Shown here piece by piece: positions 1 to 7,079 of a stretch of 19,978 nt of DNA; the first letter of the stretch is position 1, and each line of letters begins with the position of its first letter. Source of the stretch: Methylovirgula sp. (lineage in GTDB: Bacteria > Pseudomonadota > Alphaproteobacteria > Rhizobiales > Beijerinckiaceae); assembly GCA_030040215.1 (NCBI GenBank), contig JASHUD010000207.1, positions 1 through 19,978 of the forward strand. The letters run 5' to 3'. Below the pieces are notes generated by a model that had not been told where the DNA came from, searched no databases, and worked only from the letters and a program-made list of their open reading frames with translations. Both the position numbers and the translations under genes were made by a program.

Positions 1-544
1 GCAATTTGGCATAGGGATTGATCGCGCGGATGCGCGCCTTTACCTCGCGCAGTTCCTCCGGGCTGACGAGATCGGTTTTGTTGAGCAGGATCACGTCGGC
101 GAAGGCGATCTGATTCTTGGCTTCGGGCGCGTCCTTCAAGCGTTCCGCCAGCCACTTGGCGTCGGCGACGGTCACCACCGCGTCGAGCCGCGCCGCCTCT
201 TCGACATCGGCATCGACGAAAAACGTCTGCGCGACCGGAGCCGGATCGGCAAGTCCGGTGGTTTCGACGATGATCGCGTCGAACTTGCCCTTGCGCTTCA
301 TCAGCCCTTCGATGATCCGGATGAGATCGCCGCGCACCGTGCAACAGATGCAGCCGTTGTTCATCTCGAAGATTTCTTCGTCGGCGCCCACCACCAGATC
401 GTTGTCGATGCCGATCTCGCCGAATTCGTTGACGATGACGGCAAATTTCTTGCCGTGCGGTTCGCTCAGGATGCGGTTCAACAGCGTCGTCTTGCCGGCG
501 CCGAGATAGCCGGTGAGCACCGTGACGGGAATTTTTTCGGCCAT
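1..544 (-). CDS. CobW/P47K-family GTP-binding metal chaperone, C-terminal part beyond the window edge
   Basis: About 181 N-terminal residues are visible on the minus strand, running off the left edge with no stop. The start is the ATG at 542-544, with GGAG six bases upstream. A P-loop GYLGAGKT lies at residues 12-19, the family metal-binding motif CICC at 65-68 after EMNNG, the Walker B-like VETTGLADP near 94-102, and the guanine-specificity motif NKTD at 155-158. These are hallmarks of COG0523 (CobW/YeiR/ZNG1) GTPases, which load or chaperone metals such as zinc or cobalt into client proteins. The client cannot be told from this fragment. It sits just downstream of queC on the same strand and may be cotranscribed. 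Some COG0523 proteins are linked to zinc-dependent enzymes, but a link to QueC here is only inference. Confidence 0.93.
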   Translation of the reverse strand, partial: MAEKIPVTVLTGYLGAGKTTLLNRILSEPHGKKFAVIVNEFGEIGIDNDLVVGADEEIFEMNNGCICCTVRGDLIRIIEGLMKRKGKFDAIIVETTGLADPAPVAQTFFVDADVEEAARLDAVVTVADAKWLAERLKDAPEAKNQIAFADVILLNKTDLVSPEELREVKARIRAINPYAKL

Positions 545-622
545 GCCAAACTCCGGTGAAAGGGGCGCGTCCGCAATCCGGCGCGATCTATGCGCGCTAT
601 ATGGTTTGGCATGATGGCAAGA

Positions 623-1324
623 TTAATGCCGGCAAGATGAGCGATACTTCCGCCAGCCTTCGGCGCGCAACCGGCAGGCGGGGCATTCGCCGCAGCCATA
701 GCCCCATTCGTGGCGCTGCCCGCGCTCGCCCAGGTAGCAAGTATGCGTCTCTTCGACGATGAGCTCGACGAGCGCCGTTCCGCCGAGCTGCTCGGCGAGC
801 CGCCAGGTATCCGCCTTATCGAGCCACATCAGCGGCGTATCGAGGACAAAATTCTTCTCCATCCCGAGGTTCAAGGCGACCTGCATGGCTTTGACCGTGG
901 CGTCGCGGCAATCGGGATAGCCTGAATAATCCGTCTCGCACATGCCCCCGACGATATGCCGCAAGCCGCGCCGGTAGGCGACCGCCGCCGCGAAGGCGAG
1001 GAACACGAGATTGCGGCCCGGCACGAACGTGTTCGGCAGGCCGTCGGCTCCGCTCGTGATCGCGATGTCGCGCGTCATCGCGGTCGCCGAAATCTCGCCA
1101 AGAATGCCGAGATCGAGGCAATGGTCCTCGCCGAGCCGCGCTTGCCAGCCGGGTTTTACGGCGGCGATCTTGGCGAGGATCGCCGCCCGCCGGTCGAGTT
1201 CGATCCGGTGGCGCTGGCGGTAGTCGAAACCGATCGTCTCGACGCGCTCGGAGCGGTCGAGAGCATAGGCAAGGCAGGTCGTCGAATCCTGTCCGCCGGA
1301 GAAAAGCACGAGGGCATCGCTCAT
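623..1324 (-). CDS. queC: 7-cyano-7-deazaguanine (preQ0) synthase QueC
   Basis: QueC uses ATP and ammonia to convert 7-carboxy-7-deazaguanine to preQ0 in the cytoplasm, a step in making queuosine for tRNA. The 233-residue protein has the ATP-pyrophosphatase P-loop SGGQDSTT at residues 9-16, the conserved NTFVPGRN segment near 98-105, a GMCETDYSGYPDCR segment, and a C-terminal four-cysteine zinc site at C196, C211, C214 and C217. Length is normal for the family. I chose the ATG at 1322-1324: the earlier in-frame TTG at 1336 lies on top of the GGAG that serves as ribosome binding site six bases before this ATG. No other queuosine gene is present. The downstream neighbour on the same strand is a CobW-type GTPase, about 80 bases away. 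Confidence 0.95.
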   Translation of the reverse strand: MSDALVLFSGGQDSTTCLAYALDRSERVETIGFDYRQRHRIELDRRAAILAKIAAVKPGWQARLGEDHCLDLGILGEISATAMTRDIAITSGADGLPNTFVPGRNLVFLAFAAAVAYRRGLRHIVGGMCETDYSGYPDCRDATVKAMQVALNLGMEKNFVLDTPLMWLDKADTWRLAEQLGGTALVELIVEETHTCYLGERGQRHEWGYGCGECPACRLRAEGWRKYRSSCRH

Positions 1325-1445
1325 GGTGCACTCCAATTATCACCTGCGCCGGCACCGCTGCACGCGAACCGCGTGCTACATTCTAAGCCATTGTTTCGAA
1401 ATGCTCTATTGCCGGAAGTCTGCACCTTTTCTAGGGCGGCTGCTA

Positions 1446-1474
1446 TTGCGGATTTGCGCCCGATGGTCCATCTT
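1446..1474 (+). promoter_or_regulatory. Putative sigma-70 promoter of the SRP RNA gene
   Basis: TTGCGG at 1446-1451 and CATCTT at 1469-1474 are separated by 17 bases, and the -10 element ends six bases before the GGGAGG that opens the SRP RNA. Both the spacing and the distance to the RNA 5' end fit a housekeeping promoter. The rest of the stretch between queC and this promoter shows no gene that I can recognise. Confidence 0.45.
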
Positions 1475-1480
1475 AACGAC

Positions 1481-1574
1481 GGGAGGTTGGCGGTGGACGC
1501 ACCACTCGCCAACCGGGTCAGGTCCGGAAGGAAGCAGCCCAGACGAGACCGGGCGGGTCTCTGTCCAGCCTCCC
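1481..1574 (+). ncRNA. ffs: Signal recognition particle RNA, bacterial small (4.5S) type
   Basis: The signature GTCCGGAAGGAAGCAGCC at 1522-1539 is the conserved SRP RNA apical loop that binds Ffh. The ends pair: GGGAGG at 1481-1486 with CCTCCC at 1569-1574, giving a roughly 94-nt hairpin. An inner stem also forms from the GGTTGGCG and CGCCAACC segments. The RNA targets ribosomes making membrane proteins to FtsY and the membrane. Its place directly before dnaX is common in alphaproteobacteria. The exact ends are inferred from pairing and could be off by a few bases. Confidence 0.93.
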
Positions 1575-1598
1575 ACTTCTCGCCTTTGTTGAGAGTTC

Positions 1599-1621
1599 GG
1601 CGCAAAGCGCGAGTTTGCGCC
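1599..1621 (+). other. Hairpin between SRP RNA and dnaX (possible terminator or leader structure)
   Basis: GGCGCAAA at 1599-1606 is perfectly complementary to TTTGCGCC at 1614-1621 with a seven-base loop. No clear T-run follows, so it is not a textbook intrinsic terminator. It could help end the SRP RNA transcript or shape the dnaX leader. Apart from it and the dnaX ribosome binding site, 1575-1688 holds nothing recognisable. Confidence 0.35.
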
Positions 1622-1688
1622 CTGACCGTTCTCGACACGAATATTTCGAAGCGCGCCCGAGCTAGAATTCGGCGAGGAGGCCGAAGCA

Positions 1689-3461
1689 ATGGACGCACCC
1701 ACCCTCAACCTCGACGAGCCGCCCGCGCCGTATCGCATCTTGGCGCGCAAATATCGGCCGGCGAGTTTCGAGGATCTCGTCGGCCAGGAGCCGATGGTCA
1801 AAACGCTGTCGAACGCGTTCGACCTCGGACGAATCCATCAGGCTTATCTGCTCACCGGCGTACGCGGCGTCGGCAAGACCACGACCGCGCGCATTCTGGC
1901 GCGCGCCTTCAACTACGAACTGCCGGCGCGCGACGGCAAGCCGGCGGTCGTGCAGCCGACGATCCATATGCCGGAACTCGGCGTGCATTGCCAGGCAATC
2001 ATCGATTCGCGCCATGTCGACGTGATCGAGATGGACGCCGCCTCGCATACCGGCATCGACGACGTGCGCGAGATCATCGACAACGCCCGCTATCGCCCCG
2101 TGCTGGCGCGCACCAAGGTCTATATCATCGACGAAGTCCACATGCTCTCCAAACAGGCGTTCAACGGCCTCTTGAAGATTCTCGAAGAGCCGCCGGAGCA
2201 TGTGAAATTCATTTTTGCAACGACCGAGATCGAGAAAGTTCCGGTGACCGTGCGCTCGCGCTGCCAGCGCTTCGACCTGCGGCGCGTGGAAGCCGACGTG
2301 CTCATCGGTCGTCTCGCCGCGATCTGCGCCAAAGAGGCGGTCGCCATCGAGCCGGAGGCGCTGGCGCTCATTGCACGCGCCTCGGAAGGCTCGGTGCGCG
2401 ACGCTTTGAGCCTGCTCGACCAAGCGATCGCGCATGTCAAAGGCAGCCTGAAGGTCGAAGTGAAGGCCGAGGATCTGCGCTTGATGCTCGGCCTCGCCGA
2501 CCGAGCCCGGATCATCGACCTCTTCGAGGAGGTGATGCGCGGCGACATCGGCGCCGCGCTCGCCGCGCTGAAGGCGCTTTACGATGCCGGCGCCGATCCG
2601 GCCCGCGTCCTCGGCGAGCTTGCCGAGTTCGTGCATTTCGTGACGCGCCTGAAACTGGCCCCGGAGACGGCGCAGGATCCAGCCGTTACCGAGGAAGAGC
2701 GCCGACGCGGCGCCGCATTCGCCGAAAAGCTTTCGATCCCGGTGCTGAGCCGCGCCTGGCAATTGCTGCTCAAGGGATTGCAGGACGTGCGCGATTCGCA
2801 GCGTCCGCTCGCCGCCGCCGATATGGTGCTGGTGCGGCTTGCCCACGCGGCGGATCTGCCGACGCCGGACGAGGCGCTGCGCCGTTTGATGCAGCAGGCG
2901 CCGGGTACGTCGGCTGCGCAGCCGATGCGCGCCAACGCGCCGGTTGGCGCGACGAGCGGCGCGCGCACAGGCCTCGGCGCAGCGGCGACCAAGCCGGCCG
3001 AAGCACAGACGGCGGCCGACCCGCGCCCTCGCCTCGCCCGTTTCGAGGATATTGTTGCGCTCGCCGCCAGCCAGCGCGATATCCAGTTGAAGATCGCACT
3101 CGAGCGCGACGTGCGGCTCGTCCGTTTCGAGGAAGGCTCGATCGAATTCGCGCTGTCGCCCGGCGCGTCGCCGCAACTTGCCCAGCAACTGATGCGCCGT
3201 TTGCAGGAATGGACTAGCCGGCGTTGGATGGTGGCGATTTCCAGCGAAGCCGGCGCACCGAGCCTCAGCGAGCAGGCGGAGGCGGCCGCCGCGGCCGCTC
3301 TCGTCGGCGTGCGCGCCGATCCGCTCGTGCAGCGCGCCTTGGCGGTATTTCCCGGCGCCGAGATCGTCGGCGTGCGAAGCAATGAGGCCGAGCCGGCGGA
3401 AAAGCCGGCCGGCGAAGACATCGGCTATGCCGATACGGAGTTCAACGAAGACGATCTATAA
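1689..3461 (+). CDS. dnaX: DNA polymerase III subunit gamma/tau
   Basis: DnaX is the clamp-loader ATPase and replisome organiser. The 590-residue protein has the N-terminal RILARKYRPASFEDLVGQ block, Walker A GVRGVGKT at 57-64, Walker B IIDEVHML around 146-153, the SRC sensor/arginine-finger motif at 190-192, a lid and oligomerisation region to about 370, a low-complexity Ala/Pro linker near 400-445, and a C-terminal tau-like domain. The ATG follows GAGGAGG with good spacing. Oddity: the zinc module between Walker A and Walker B (about 75-105) has a single cysteine (C101), where Escherichia coli-type DnaX has four; I recall related Rhizobiales proteins looking similar. No obvious slippery A-run for making gamma was seen. 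It heads the dnaX-ybaB-recR operon. Confidence 0.97.
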   Translation: MDAPTLNLDEPPAPYRILARKYRPASFEDLVGQEPMVKTLSNAFDLGRIHQAYLLTGVRGVGKTTTARILARAFNYELPARDGKPAVVQPTIHMPELGVHCQAIIDSRHVDVIEMDAASHTGIDDVREIIDNARYRPVLARTKVYIIDEVHMLSKQAFNGLLKILEEPPEHVKFIFATTEIEKVPVTVRSRCQRFDLRRVEADVLIGRLAAICAKEAVAIEPEALALIARASEGSVRDALSLLDQAIAHVKGSLKVEVKAEDLRLMLGLADRARIIDLFEEVMRGDIGAALAALKALYDAGADPARVLGELAEFVHFVTRLKLAPETAQDPAVTEEERRRGAAFAEKLSIPVLSRAWQLLLKGLQDVRDSQRPLAAADMVLVRLAHAADLPTPDEALRRLMQQAPGTSAAQPMRANAPVGATSGARTGLGAAATKPAEAQTAADPRPRLARFEDIVALAASQRDIQLKIALERDVRLVRFEEGSIEFALSPGASPQLAQQLMRRLQEWTSRRWMVAISSEAGAPSLSEQAEAAAAAALVGVRADPLVQRALAVFPGAEIVGVRSNEAEPAEKPAGEDIGYADTEFNEDDL

Positions 3462-3494
3462 TCGCGCCGTCCTTCGAGGAGGCGAGGAGCCATT

Positions 3495-3815
3495 ATGCCC
3501 GACTTCATGAGCTTGATGAAACAGGCGCAGGCCGTGCAGGAAAAAATGCAAGAAATGCAGGCCGAGATGGAGCGCCTCGAAGTCGAAGGGCAAGCCGGCG
3601 GCGGCCTGGTGCGTGCGACGCTCAACGCCAAGGGGCAGATGAAGGCGCTCACGGTCGATGTTTCGCTGTTGAAGCCAGACGAGAAAGAGATCCTCGAAGA
3701 TTTGATCGTCGCCGCGCATGAGGATGCGCGCAAGAAGGCCGAGCGCCTGATGGAAGACAAGATGAAGTCGGTGACGGCCGGCCTGCCGCTGCCGCCGGGC
3801 ATGAAGCTTTTCTGA
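3495..3815 (+). CDS. ybaB: YbaB/EbfC family nucleoid-associated protein
   Basis: A 106-residue protein of normal family length. The N-terminal half is a charged helix (MKQAQAVQEKMQEMQAEMER) as in YbaB/EbfC. A central beta region follows (GGGLVRATLNAKGQMKALTV), then the typical C-terminal helices with LIVAAHEDARKKAERLMEDKM. YbaB dimers bind DNA and are usually encoded between dnaX and recR, exactly as here. The ribosome binding site is GAGGCGAGGAG upstream of the ATG. Its TGA stop shares one base with the ATG of recR, so the two are translationally coupled. Confidence 0.95.
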   Translation: MPDFMSLMKQAQAVQEKMQEMQAEMERLEVEGQAGGGLVRATLNAKGQMKALTVDVSLLKPDEKEILEDLIVAAHEDARKKAERLMEDKMKSVTAGLPLPPGMKLF

Positions 3816-4420
3816 TGGCCGAACGCATCGCCGGCCCCGAAATCGAGCGGCTGATCCAATTGCTGGCGCGCCTGCCGGGGCTCGGCCCGCGCTCGGCGCG
3901 CCGTGCCGCGCTCCACCTGATCCGCAAGCGCGAAGAACTGCTGGCTCCGCTCGCCGACGCGCTGAATACGGCGCGCGAGCGTGTCGTTTCGTGCTCGATC
4001 TGCGGCAATGTCGATAGCTGCGATCCGTGCACCGTCTGCCGCGACGAACGGCGCGACCGCAAACTGCTCATCGTCGTCGAAACGGTAGCCGATCTCTGGG
4101 CGCTCGAACGTGCCGGCGCGCTCGCCGCGCGCTATCATGTGCTCGGCGGCTGTCTTTCGCCGCTCGACGGCATCGGCCCGGAGGAATTAAACCTCGCCGG
4201 TCTCGTCGCACGGGTCGCCGACGACGGCGTCAAGGAAGTGGTGCTTGCCGTCAATGCCACGGTCGACGGGCAGACTACCGCGCATTACGTCACCGATCTC
4301 TTGGCGCATCTGCCGGTGCGCATCACGCGACTCGCGCACGGCGTGCCGGTCGGCGGCGAGTTGGATTATCTCGACGAAGGCACGCTCATCGCGGCGATCC
4401 GCAGCCGTACGGATTTTTAG
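3815..4420 (+). CDS. recR: Recombination mediator protein RecR
   Basis: RecR works with RecF and RecO to load RecA at single-strand gaps. The 201-residue protein has the N-terminal helix-hairpin-helix (LARLPGLGPRSARRAALHL, about 17-35), a zinc finger with cysteines at 60, 63, 72 and 75, and a Toprim domain starting at LLIVVETVADLWALERAG. The C-terminal part carries TRLAHGVPVGGELDYLDEGTL, a family signature. Length is standard. The start ATG overlaps the ybaB stop by one base. The TAG stop overlaps the stop codon of the convergent SoxYZ-like gene, so there is no intergenic space after this operon. Confidence 0.97.
   Translation: MAERIAGPEIERLIQLLARLPGLGPRSARRAALHLIRKREELLAPLADALNTARERVVSCSICGNVDSCDPCTVCRDERRDRKLLIVVETVADLWALERAGALAARYHVLGGCLSPLDGIGPEELNLAGLVARVADDGVKEVVLAVNATVDGQTTAHYVTDLLAHLPVRITRLAHGVPVGGELDYLDEGTLIAAIRSRTDF
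4396..4418 (+). terminator. Possible intrinsic terminator inside the recR 3' end
   Basis: GATCCG at 4396-4401 can pair with CGGATT at 4410-4415 (one G-T pair) around an eight-base loop, followed directly by TTTT up to 4418. The hairpin lies in the last codons of recR because the convergent gene leaves no spacer. The stem is short, so termination is plausible but unproven. Confidence 0.3.
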
Positions 4421-5244
4421 ATCGCCGGGTTGAGCGTCCAGTCCTTGGCGAATTTCTTGCCTGTTATGTCGCTGGCGGCGACATGCAAGACGTTGGCGCC
4501 GTTCGAAAGATAATCGAAGCGGAAATTCGGATCTTCCGAAATCGAAATGCCGCCCGTGACCGCAAACAAAAGATCGCCGCCCTGCATGACCTTCAAGGAA
4601 TCGACGTAGCGCGCCGGGATATAGAGATGCGTCGTCGGATCCATCTGCATGCCGGAATTGTTGGGATGCTTGATCATGACGACCGCTTCTTTGCGCTGCG
4701 GATCGTCGCTTACGTATTGCGGCGGCAGTTGCCGCACCTTGATTTGACCGATCTGCGGATCGTTTGGATCGAGGTTTGTGGCACTCGGCGCCGAGCAGCC
4801 GCCGGCCGCATCGACGTAGGAAACGGATACATAGAGCTTGCCGCTCGCAGTCTCCGCGACGGCGTGAATATTCGTGGCCTGATTGACGCGAACGCGCGTT
4901 TCGAGCGTCGTGATCCCTGCTCTTGGACCCAATTCGATGACAGCCGCGACGGGGGATGGATTGTTGTCGATGACGACCGTGACCTTCGTGACCCGGTCGG
5001 GGTCCGTGGGACTCTTGGCCGCTGCAATATGCAGCGTAATTGGCACCAGCGCGGCGTCCTCGGCGCTGAGCGGCGTGCCGAGCTTGATCATCGTGCCGTC
5101 TTGCGCCATCGCGCGGTGCGGATAGAGCACGTCGGCAAGCCCCGACCAGAGATCTTGCGGGGCGGCAATCGCGGCGGGCGCCGGCATGGCCAAGCCAGCA
5201 GCCGCGCCGAAGGCAACCGAAGCCACCATCCATGAAGCGCGCAT
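4417..5244 (-). CDS. Quinoprotein dehydrogenase-associated SoxYZ-like carrier protein
   Basis: A 275-residue secreted protein. Residues 1-28 form a signal peptide ending near AIAAPQ. The region to about 160 resembles SoxY and contains GGC at 148-150, matching the SoxY sulfur-carrier cysteine motif (C150). Residues 168-275 resemble SoxZ. This fused SoxY-SoxZ form belongs to a family (recalled as TIGR04557) found near PQQ-dependent alcohol dehydrogenases; its exact role in the periplasm is not settled. I start at the ATG 5242-5244, where AAGGAGG lies five bases upstream and the signal peptide begins; an in-frame start at 5277 lacks this. It lies about 70 bases downstream of the metallohydrolase on the same strand, probably one operon. 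It converges on recR with a four-base stop overlap. Confidence 0.85.
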   Translation of the reverse strand: MRASWMVASVAFGAAAGLAMPAPAAIAAPQDLWSGLADVLYPHRAMAQDGTMIKLGTPLSAEDAALVPITLHIAAAKSPTDPDRVTKVTVVIDNNPSPVAAVIELGPRAGITTLETRVRVNQATNIHAVAETASGKLYVSVSYVDAAGGCSAPSATNLDPNDPQIGQIKVRQLPPQYVSDDPQRKEAVVMIKHPNNSGMQMDPTTHLYIPARYVDSLKVMQGGDLLFAVTGGISISEDPNFRFDYLSNGANVLHVAASDITGKKFAKDWTLNPAI

Positions 5245-5313
5245 GCCGCCCTCCTTCGTTGTCGCTTGAGCCGTCAATATAGATCGTCGCGGCCGCGGCT
5301 TGAAGCCCGGCTT

Positions 5314-6279
5314 TTATTTCCATTCGAGTTCCGCGTAGGCGGCCGTGGCGTTGCGCGGATTATAGACCTCGAAAAGCTTCCATTTTGCGGCCTCGGAACC
5401 GGCCGCCGTTTGTGCCGCCTCGTTGATATCCGCGCCTCGCTTGAGGAGGCCTTGTAGATCCGCCGTGAGCTTGGTGAGATAGGCTTTTTCCGCCCCCAGC
5501 GCTTGCGGCCAATCGGCCCCGACCGGACCGTGGCCGGGAACCACGCGCTGCGCTGGAATCGCCGCCAGCCGCGGCAACGCTTCGAGCCACCCCAAGATGC
5601 TGCCGTCGACCACGGGTACATGGCGCAGATAGACCAGATCGCCGGCAAACAGGCTCTTCGTCTTCGCATCGAAGACCGTAAGGTTGCAGTCCGTAGCCGT
5701 CATCGGCCAGGCGCGCAAATCGATAATTCGGTGGCCGAGATCGAGCTTTCTGTCCTTGCCGATGTCGACCAGCATTGTCGGCGGGATCAGCTTCACCCCT
5801 TGGATCAGCGCCTCGCCCATGTCCCGGCGCAGCGTCTGGATATAGTGCGGCCCGCGCACCGCCATGGAGCGCGGCAGGTTCCGGTGTCCGACGAAGGTAA
5901 CGTCCGGGCCTATGAAGGCGGCATTGCCGAAGATGTAATCGGGATGCTCGGTGGTGTTGATCACATAACGGATCGGCTTATCGGTGATTTTCTCGATCGC
6001 CTTTTTGAGGCGTTCGCCGATGATCGGCGCCCCTCCCGTATCGATGACCGCGACCGCGTCGTCGCCGACGATGAATCCGTTGTTGCTGATATCGCCGCCG
6101 CTCGCCGCATCCATCGCGGTGATCGGCGCCTGGTGCGCGTAGACGCCGGGCGCGATTTCGCGCACGTCGAGCGGGGCGATCTGCTGCGCCGCAACATCAC
6201 GACCGGTGAAATACCCGAGCCCGACGGCGAAGCAGAGGCCGGCGACAACAAACGAAAGGCTGCGCGCGATCGTTTTCAT
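5314..6279 (-). CDS. Metallo-beta-lactamase-fold protein of the quinoprotein relay family, with degraded metal site
   Basis: A 321-residue protein with an N-terminal signal peptide or anchor (about 1-31, ending VAAQQ) and a metallo-beta-lactamase fold: ISNNGFIVGDDAVAVIDTGG, then NTTEHPDYIFGNAAF, LFAGDLVYLRHVPVVDG and VVPGHGPVG. The overall pattern fits the 'quinoprotein relay system zinc metallohydrolase' group (recalled as TIGR04558/TIGR04559), which accompanies PQQ dehydrogenases and SoxYZ-like carriers. The canonical HxHxDH motif reads T110-E-H112-P-D114-Y115, and the third motif, where a histidine is expected near DLRAWPMTATDCNLTV, has none. D214 and H250 remain. Three of six usual ligands therefore seem missing, so a classical binuclear zinc enzyme is doubtful. 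The start follows GAGAGGA. The SoxYZ-like gene is downstream; a cysteine-motif gene is divergent. Confidence 0.82.
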   Translation of the reverse strand: MKTIARSLSFVVAGLCFAVGLGYFTGRDVAAQQIAPLDVREIAPGVYAHQAPITAMDAASGGDISNNGFIVGDDAVAVIDTGGAPIIGERLKKAIEKITDKPIRYVINTTEHPDYIFGNAAFIGPDVTFVGHRNLPRSMAVRGPHYIQTLRRDMGEALIQGVKLIPPTMLVDIGKDRKLDLGHRIIDLRAWPMTATDCNLTVFDAKTKSLFAGDLVYLRHVPVVDGSILGWLEALPRLAAIPAQRVVPGHGPVGADWPQALGAEKAYLTKLTADLQGLLKRGADINEAAQTAAGSEAAKWKLFEVYNPRNATAAYAELEWK

Positions 6280-6373
6280 TCGTCCTCTCGGGCGCAGGTC
6301 CTACGTGATGCGCTCAGGCGAGGCAAGCAACGCATGCGCTCCTTTCTCAACACGATAAGACGTTTGCCGGCGG

Positions 6374-6401
6374 TTGATCACGCGTCGGGATCATGTATGG
6401 T
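6374..6401 (+). promoter_or_regulatory. Putative promoter of the rhodanese-like gene, with an internal dyad
   Basis: TTGATC at 6374-6379 and TATGGT at 6396-6401 are 16 bases apart, about 28 bases before the chosen ATG. Between and overlapping them lies an inverted repeat, TGATC at 6375-6379 and GATCA at 6389-6393 with nine bases between. This is the only clear signal in the 149-base divergent gap 6280-6428. It could be an operator controlling one or both flanking PQQ-accessory genes. Confidence 0.4.
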
Positions 6402-6428
6402 TCCGGCGCCGCAAACCATGGATTGCCG

Positions 6429-6983
6429 ATGCGACCTTCCGTTCTACATGCTCTCGCGATCGGTCTTTGCTTCGTGCCGTTGGCAGCGCGGGCGGACACA
6501 TCGGTTCCCGAGCTCGCCGGCTATCGGATGTCGGATTATAAAGAGCCGACCCCGGCGACTCTCGACGGCGCGCCGGCGCTGACCGTAGCGCAAGCCCATA
6601 CGCTTTGGACGCAAAAAGCGGCCGTCTTTGTCGACGTGCTGCCGCAGCCGCCGAAGCCCGCCAATCTTGCGCCGGGCACGCTGTGGCGCGACAAGCCGCG
6701 CCTCGACATCCCGGGAAGCATCTGGCTACCCGACACCGGCTATGGTGCGCTCGCTCCCGTAACCGAGGATTATTTCCGCCGCGGCCTCACCTATGCGACG
6801 GGCGGGGACAAAGGAAAATCGCTGGTCTTCTACTGCCTGCGGCATTGCTGGATGTCCTGGAATGCCGCCAAGCGCGCCAAAAGCTTCGGCTATACGCACG
6901 TACTCTGGTATGCCGATGGGACCGAGGGCTGGTCGGAGGCAGGCTACCCGCTCAAGGAACAGAAGCCGTTTCCGCGGCCTTGA
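6429..6983 (+). CDS. PQQ-dependent catabolism-associated cysteine-motif (rhodanese-like) protein
   Basis: A 184-residue exported protein. Residues 1-22 form a signal peptide (MRPSVLHALAIGLCFVPLAARA). The body is rhodanese-like: TVAQAHTLW, AVFVDVLPQPPKP, IPGSIWLPDTGYG, and the signature FYCLRHCWMSWNAAKRA at about 134-150 with cysteines C136 and C140. This signature marks the family recalled as TIGR03865, named for a CXXCW motif; I count three residues between the cysteines here. The family accompanies PQQ dehydrogenases and may take part in periplasmic redox or metal handling; the function is not established. I start at 6429 because the signal peptide begins there and the upstream ATG at 6393 falls in the putative promoter. 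There is no strong ribosome binding site. It is divergent from the metallohydrolase. Confidence 0.83.
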   Translation: MRPSVLHALAIGLCFVPLAARADTSVPELAGYRMSDYKEPTPATLDGAPALTVAQAHTLWTQKAAVFVDVLPQPPKPANLAPGTLWRDKPRLDIPGSIWLPDTGYGALAPVTEDYFRRGLTYATGGDKGKSLVFYCLRHCWMSWNAAKRAKSFGYTHVLWYADGTEGWSEAGYPLKEQKPFPRP

Positions 6984-7003
6984 ACGGGCCTACCCCGGCT
7001 TGA

Positions 7004-7031
7004 TTGCCCTTTGGGTGGCGTCCCCTATAAT
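7004..7031 (+). promoter_or_regulatory. Promoter of the mfnB-folB operon
   Basis: A perfect TATAAT at 7026-7031 is preceded, 16 bases earlier, by TTGCCC at 7004-7009. Transcription would start near 7038, leaving a leader of about 42 bases. A perfect -10 box stands out in this GC-rich DNA. No convincing terminator was seen between the upstream rhodanese-like gene and this promoter. Confidence 0.55.
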
Positions 7032-7079
7032 TGCGCTCGCGAACGGTTGGCGGCCCACCCCCAATCTTGATGGTGCCCA

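Noticed and set aside
1325..1480. preQ1 riboswitch before queC
   Set aside because: I looked for the preQ1-I hairpin with A-rich tail and for a preQ1-II type layout and saw neither. A covariance-model scan would settle it.
1662..3188. Long minus-strand open frame opposite dnaX
   Set aside because: Composition rich in Arg, His and Asp with no recognisable motif; an antisense shadow of dnaX.
956..3217. Very long plus-strand open frame overlapping queC, the SRP RNA and dnaX
   Set aside because: It is arginine-rich, has no family motifs, crosses the SRP RNA and lies in another frame of dnaX, which is clearly real. Long spurious frames are expected in GC-rich DNA.
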